NCBI RefSeq assembly: GCF_024713945.1
Contig: NC_134677.1
Coordinates: 310,001-374,000, forward strand
Reading direction: 5' to 3'
DNA from: Dermatophagoides farinae
Taxonomy: Eukaryota; Arthropoda; Arachnida; Sarcoptiformes; Pyroglyphidae
DNA length: 64,000 nucleotides
Positions 62,008 to 64,000 of the stretch are shown one piece after another; the first letter of the stretch is position 1; each line of letters starts with the position of its first letter. A model generated the notes under the pieces. It was not told the origin of the DNA, ran no database searches, and worked only from the letters and a program-made list of their open reading frames with translations. Both the position numbers and the translations under genes were made by a program.

Positions 62008-63943
62008 TTATAATTTAGATCTTTTAATAGGAATATTATTTTCCGATGTTGATGTTATTCGTTCTCTGGTGGATTTTTGATGACATCGTAAAGCTGCTAC
62101 TGCTGCTGGCGTGGCTCCTTGTATAATTTTTTCATCCAATTTAACATTTTGAAATTCCACTGGATATGATGTACGAAGATGTGGTCTAAGCAATTTATTC
62201 CGGTGTCTCAATTGATTTATTCGTTCCTGTGGAAATGGTGTTGCCAATGGTGGCTGTGCTGGTTGTGATCGATGATGCATTTCAATTTTATTTGGATCCA
62301 TAAATTCTCCTTCTTCATCAGCCATTTCAAATTTGATACCTTTTACTTCGGGTAGTTTATTATTATGTTTTTGATTTACATTTGATGGCGATGAAGGTAT
62401 CACGAATGTTTTAGATTTTTGTCTCGGTAAATTAATCTGTGGTGTTTCCTGATTAATTAACTGATGATTGTGTTGTTGTTGTTGTTGTTTATCAGTGACA
62501 TTAGATTCCAATTGAGCAATTGTTTTCTTTAGCTTTCCGATTTCTCTTTCCAGGTCCAAGTTTTCTTTGAGCAATCGATCTTTAGTTTTTCTTTCGGCCA
62601 TAAATGATTGCTGCTCAATCAGATATGCATTATGAAGATTTTTTCTTTTCATTTCGATTTTTTTCGCTTCTATTTTCATAGCTTCCAATTCTTCGGTAAG
62701 TTTTGCACTTTTTTCTCGATAATTTTCATCATTATTTGTAGCATTGATTTTTTCACGATTATCATCAATGATAACCAATAGGCGTTTGATTTCTTTTTTA
62801 GCTTCATCATATTCTGATTGTAATTTTTCGGTTTGTTCCATTTGAACGGTGTGATTATTTTCAAGTTTTTCAATCATTAATTTCGATGTTTGATTTTCTT
62901 GTTGAATTTTTGTATTGTCGGCACAAATTTCTTCTAATCGAATTTCTAGCGTATGTTTAAAATGTGATAGCAATGATATTGTTTTCAGTTGTTCATTGAA
63001 AACATTGATAATCTGACTACAATTATTGTAGATTTCATTTTCAAATTTTTTGGTAAAATTTTCATGATTATCTTTCATTGCTACAAACGAACTTTTGACT
63101 TTATTCAATTCTTCATCCACTGATTGTTTCCAACATTGGATACGTGTTTTTTGTTGCAATAATTGTTGGTTTTTTTCATCACACTGATTTTTCAAACGAT
63201 TCATTTCAATATTCAATGAATTTATTGTTTCTTCAGCTTCTTTTTGCGATTTCATGGCCAATGTTTTCTCATTTTGTACGGTGGATAATTTATGTTCGAG
63301 ATCTTTTTTTTCCACCACTAGATTACGTATATCTTCCTCTAATGAATTGATTTTAATATCGGCAACAGTTTCACCAACCATCTCTTGCATAGAAACATTA
63401 TTCAAGTCCGATATCGAATGATCAAATGAATAATTGAATGAAATATTTCTTTTGATATTGATGGAATATTTTTCTTTTAGCTGCGATATTTGAGTTTCAA
63501 GCGTTTTGACCATTTCTTCATAATCGGACATTTTTTCACGTTGATTATTGATAATACGATCCGATTGTAAAAGCTCTTCAGATAGAGTGGAATTTTTTTC
63601 TTTCAATAATTTAAAATCATTTTTATATTTTTCCAATTTTTTAATTTCATCATCTTTCTCATTGATTGATGTATAAAGATCATCGACTTGACGTTGAATA
63701 CTTTGATTTTCACTTTGAATAAATTCATATTTTTGACGAATATTATCATATTTCTTTTGTAGAGATTCAAATTCTTCTTTCAATCCATTATATAAATCGA
63801 TATCGACATTTTGATCATGAATTATGGCCAATGTTTCACGTTGATTTTTAATTACATTTTCTTTGTCATGTATGATTTTATCTTTTTCTTTAAGAAACAT
63901 TTCTAAATCATCAATTTTCATCAACAATTCATCTTGGATATCC
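62008..63943 (-). CDS. NuMA-like coiled-coil spindle protein, C-terminal exon (gene continues beyond window)
   Basis: A 1936-nt terminal exon on the minus strand; the acceptor AG lies at 63944-63945 and the rest of the gene is outside. It encodes ~450 residues of uninterrupted heptad coiled coil, starting DIQDELLMKIDDLEMFLKEK. A basic, Pro/Gln-rich tail follows. The tail contains RINQLRHRNKLLRPHLRTSY followed by PVE. Vertebrate NuMA has the closely similar RIAELQQRNRVCPPHLKTCY then PLE in its C-terminal region between the LGN-binding and nuclear-localisation segments. I therefore infer a NuMA/Mud homologue (spindle pole focusing, dynein-LGN cortical anchoring). The tail ends IPIKRSKL, a basic stretch. 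Any coiled-coil protein could mimic the rod; only the tail motif is specific. Confidence 0.6.
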
Positions 63944-64000
63944 CTAAAAAAAAGAACAACAATAAATGATACATATTTGATTCGATCAATCATAAAAAAT

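Noticed and set aside
1-64000. Transposable elements, endogenous viral sequences, tRNA or rRNA genes
   Set aside because: No reverse transcriptase, transposase, integrase or capsid-like frames and no clear tRNA boxes were noticed by eye; a RepeatMasker/tRNAscan run would be decisive.

Overview
The window is nuclear DNA of a small, AT-rich, intron-containing animal genome. Introns are mostly 50-90 nt with GT..AG ends. Spacers are full of ATC/ATG, CA/TG and CT simple repeats. Protein content (DUOX, CPEB of the Orb2 type, arthropod-type miR-263a/263b genes, a NuMA-like spindle protein) fits an arthropod. The compaction and base composition suggest an acariform mite such as a dust mite, but that is inference and no species is claimed.

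Layout from left to right: N-terminal end of a DDX52/ROK1-like helicase (-); GINS4/SLD5 (+); CapZ alpha (-); an RBM5/RBM10-like splicing factor (+); an 11 kb stretch without recognisable protein genes that ends in three microRNA hairpins of the miR-263/miR-96/miR-183 family (+); IFT122 (-); LYRM1-like (-); SIL1 (+); WDR54-like (-); a PDE5-type phosphodiesterase (+); 5-oxoprolinase (-); insulin-degrading enzyme (+); MARCHF5 (-); CPEB/Orb2 (+); a nuclear-type MAP kinase phosphatase (+); TACC (-); an SRSF10/12-like SR protein (-); a CREBZF-like bZIP factor (-); dual oxidase (-); and the C-terminal exon of a NuMA-like coiled-coil protein (-), which runs off the right edge.

Neighbours mostly alternate in strand, giving short divergent promoters (DDX52/GINS4, CapZ/RBM, LYRM1/SIL1, WDR54/PDE, OPLAH/IDE) and tight convergent ends. 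One convergent pair (PDE/OPLAH) overlaps by 8 bp inside the coding sequences. I built exon models by hand from splice sites and family alignment from memory. All complete models sum to a multiple of three except 5-oxoprolinase, which carries one extra base (frameshift near 34069-34072).

The genes are unrelated housekeeping and regulatory functions, not an operon or gene cluster. The most interesting element is the compact cluster miR-263a - miR-263b - miR-96 (18010-18546). It lies directly against, and antisense to, the 3' end of the ciliary gene IFT122.
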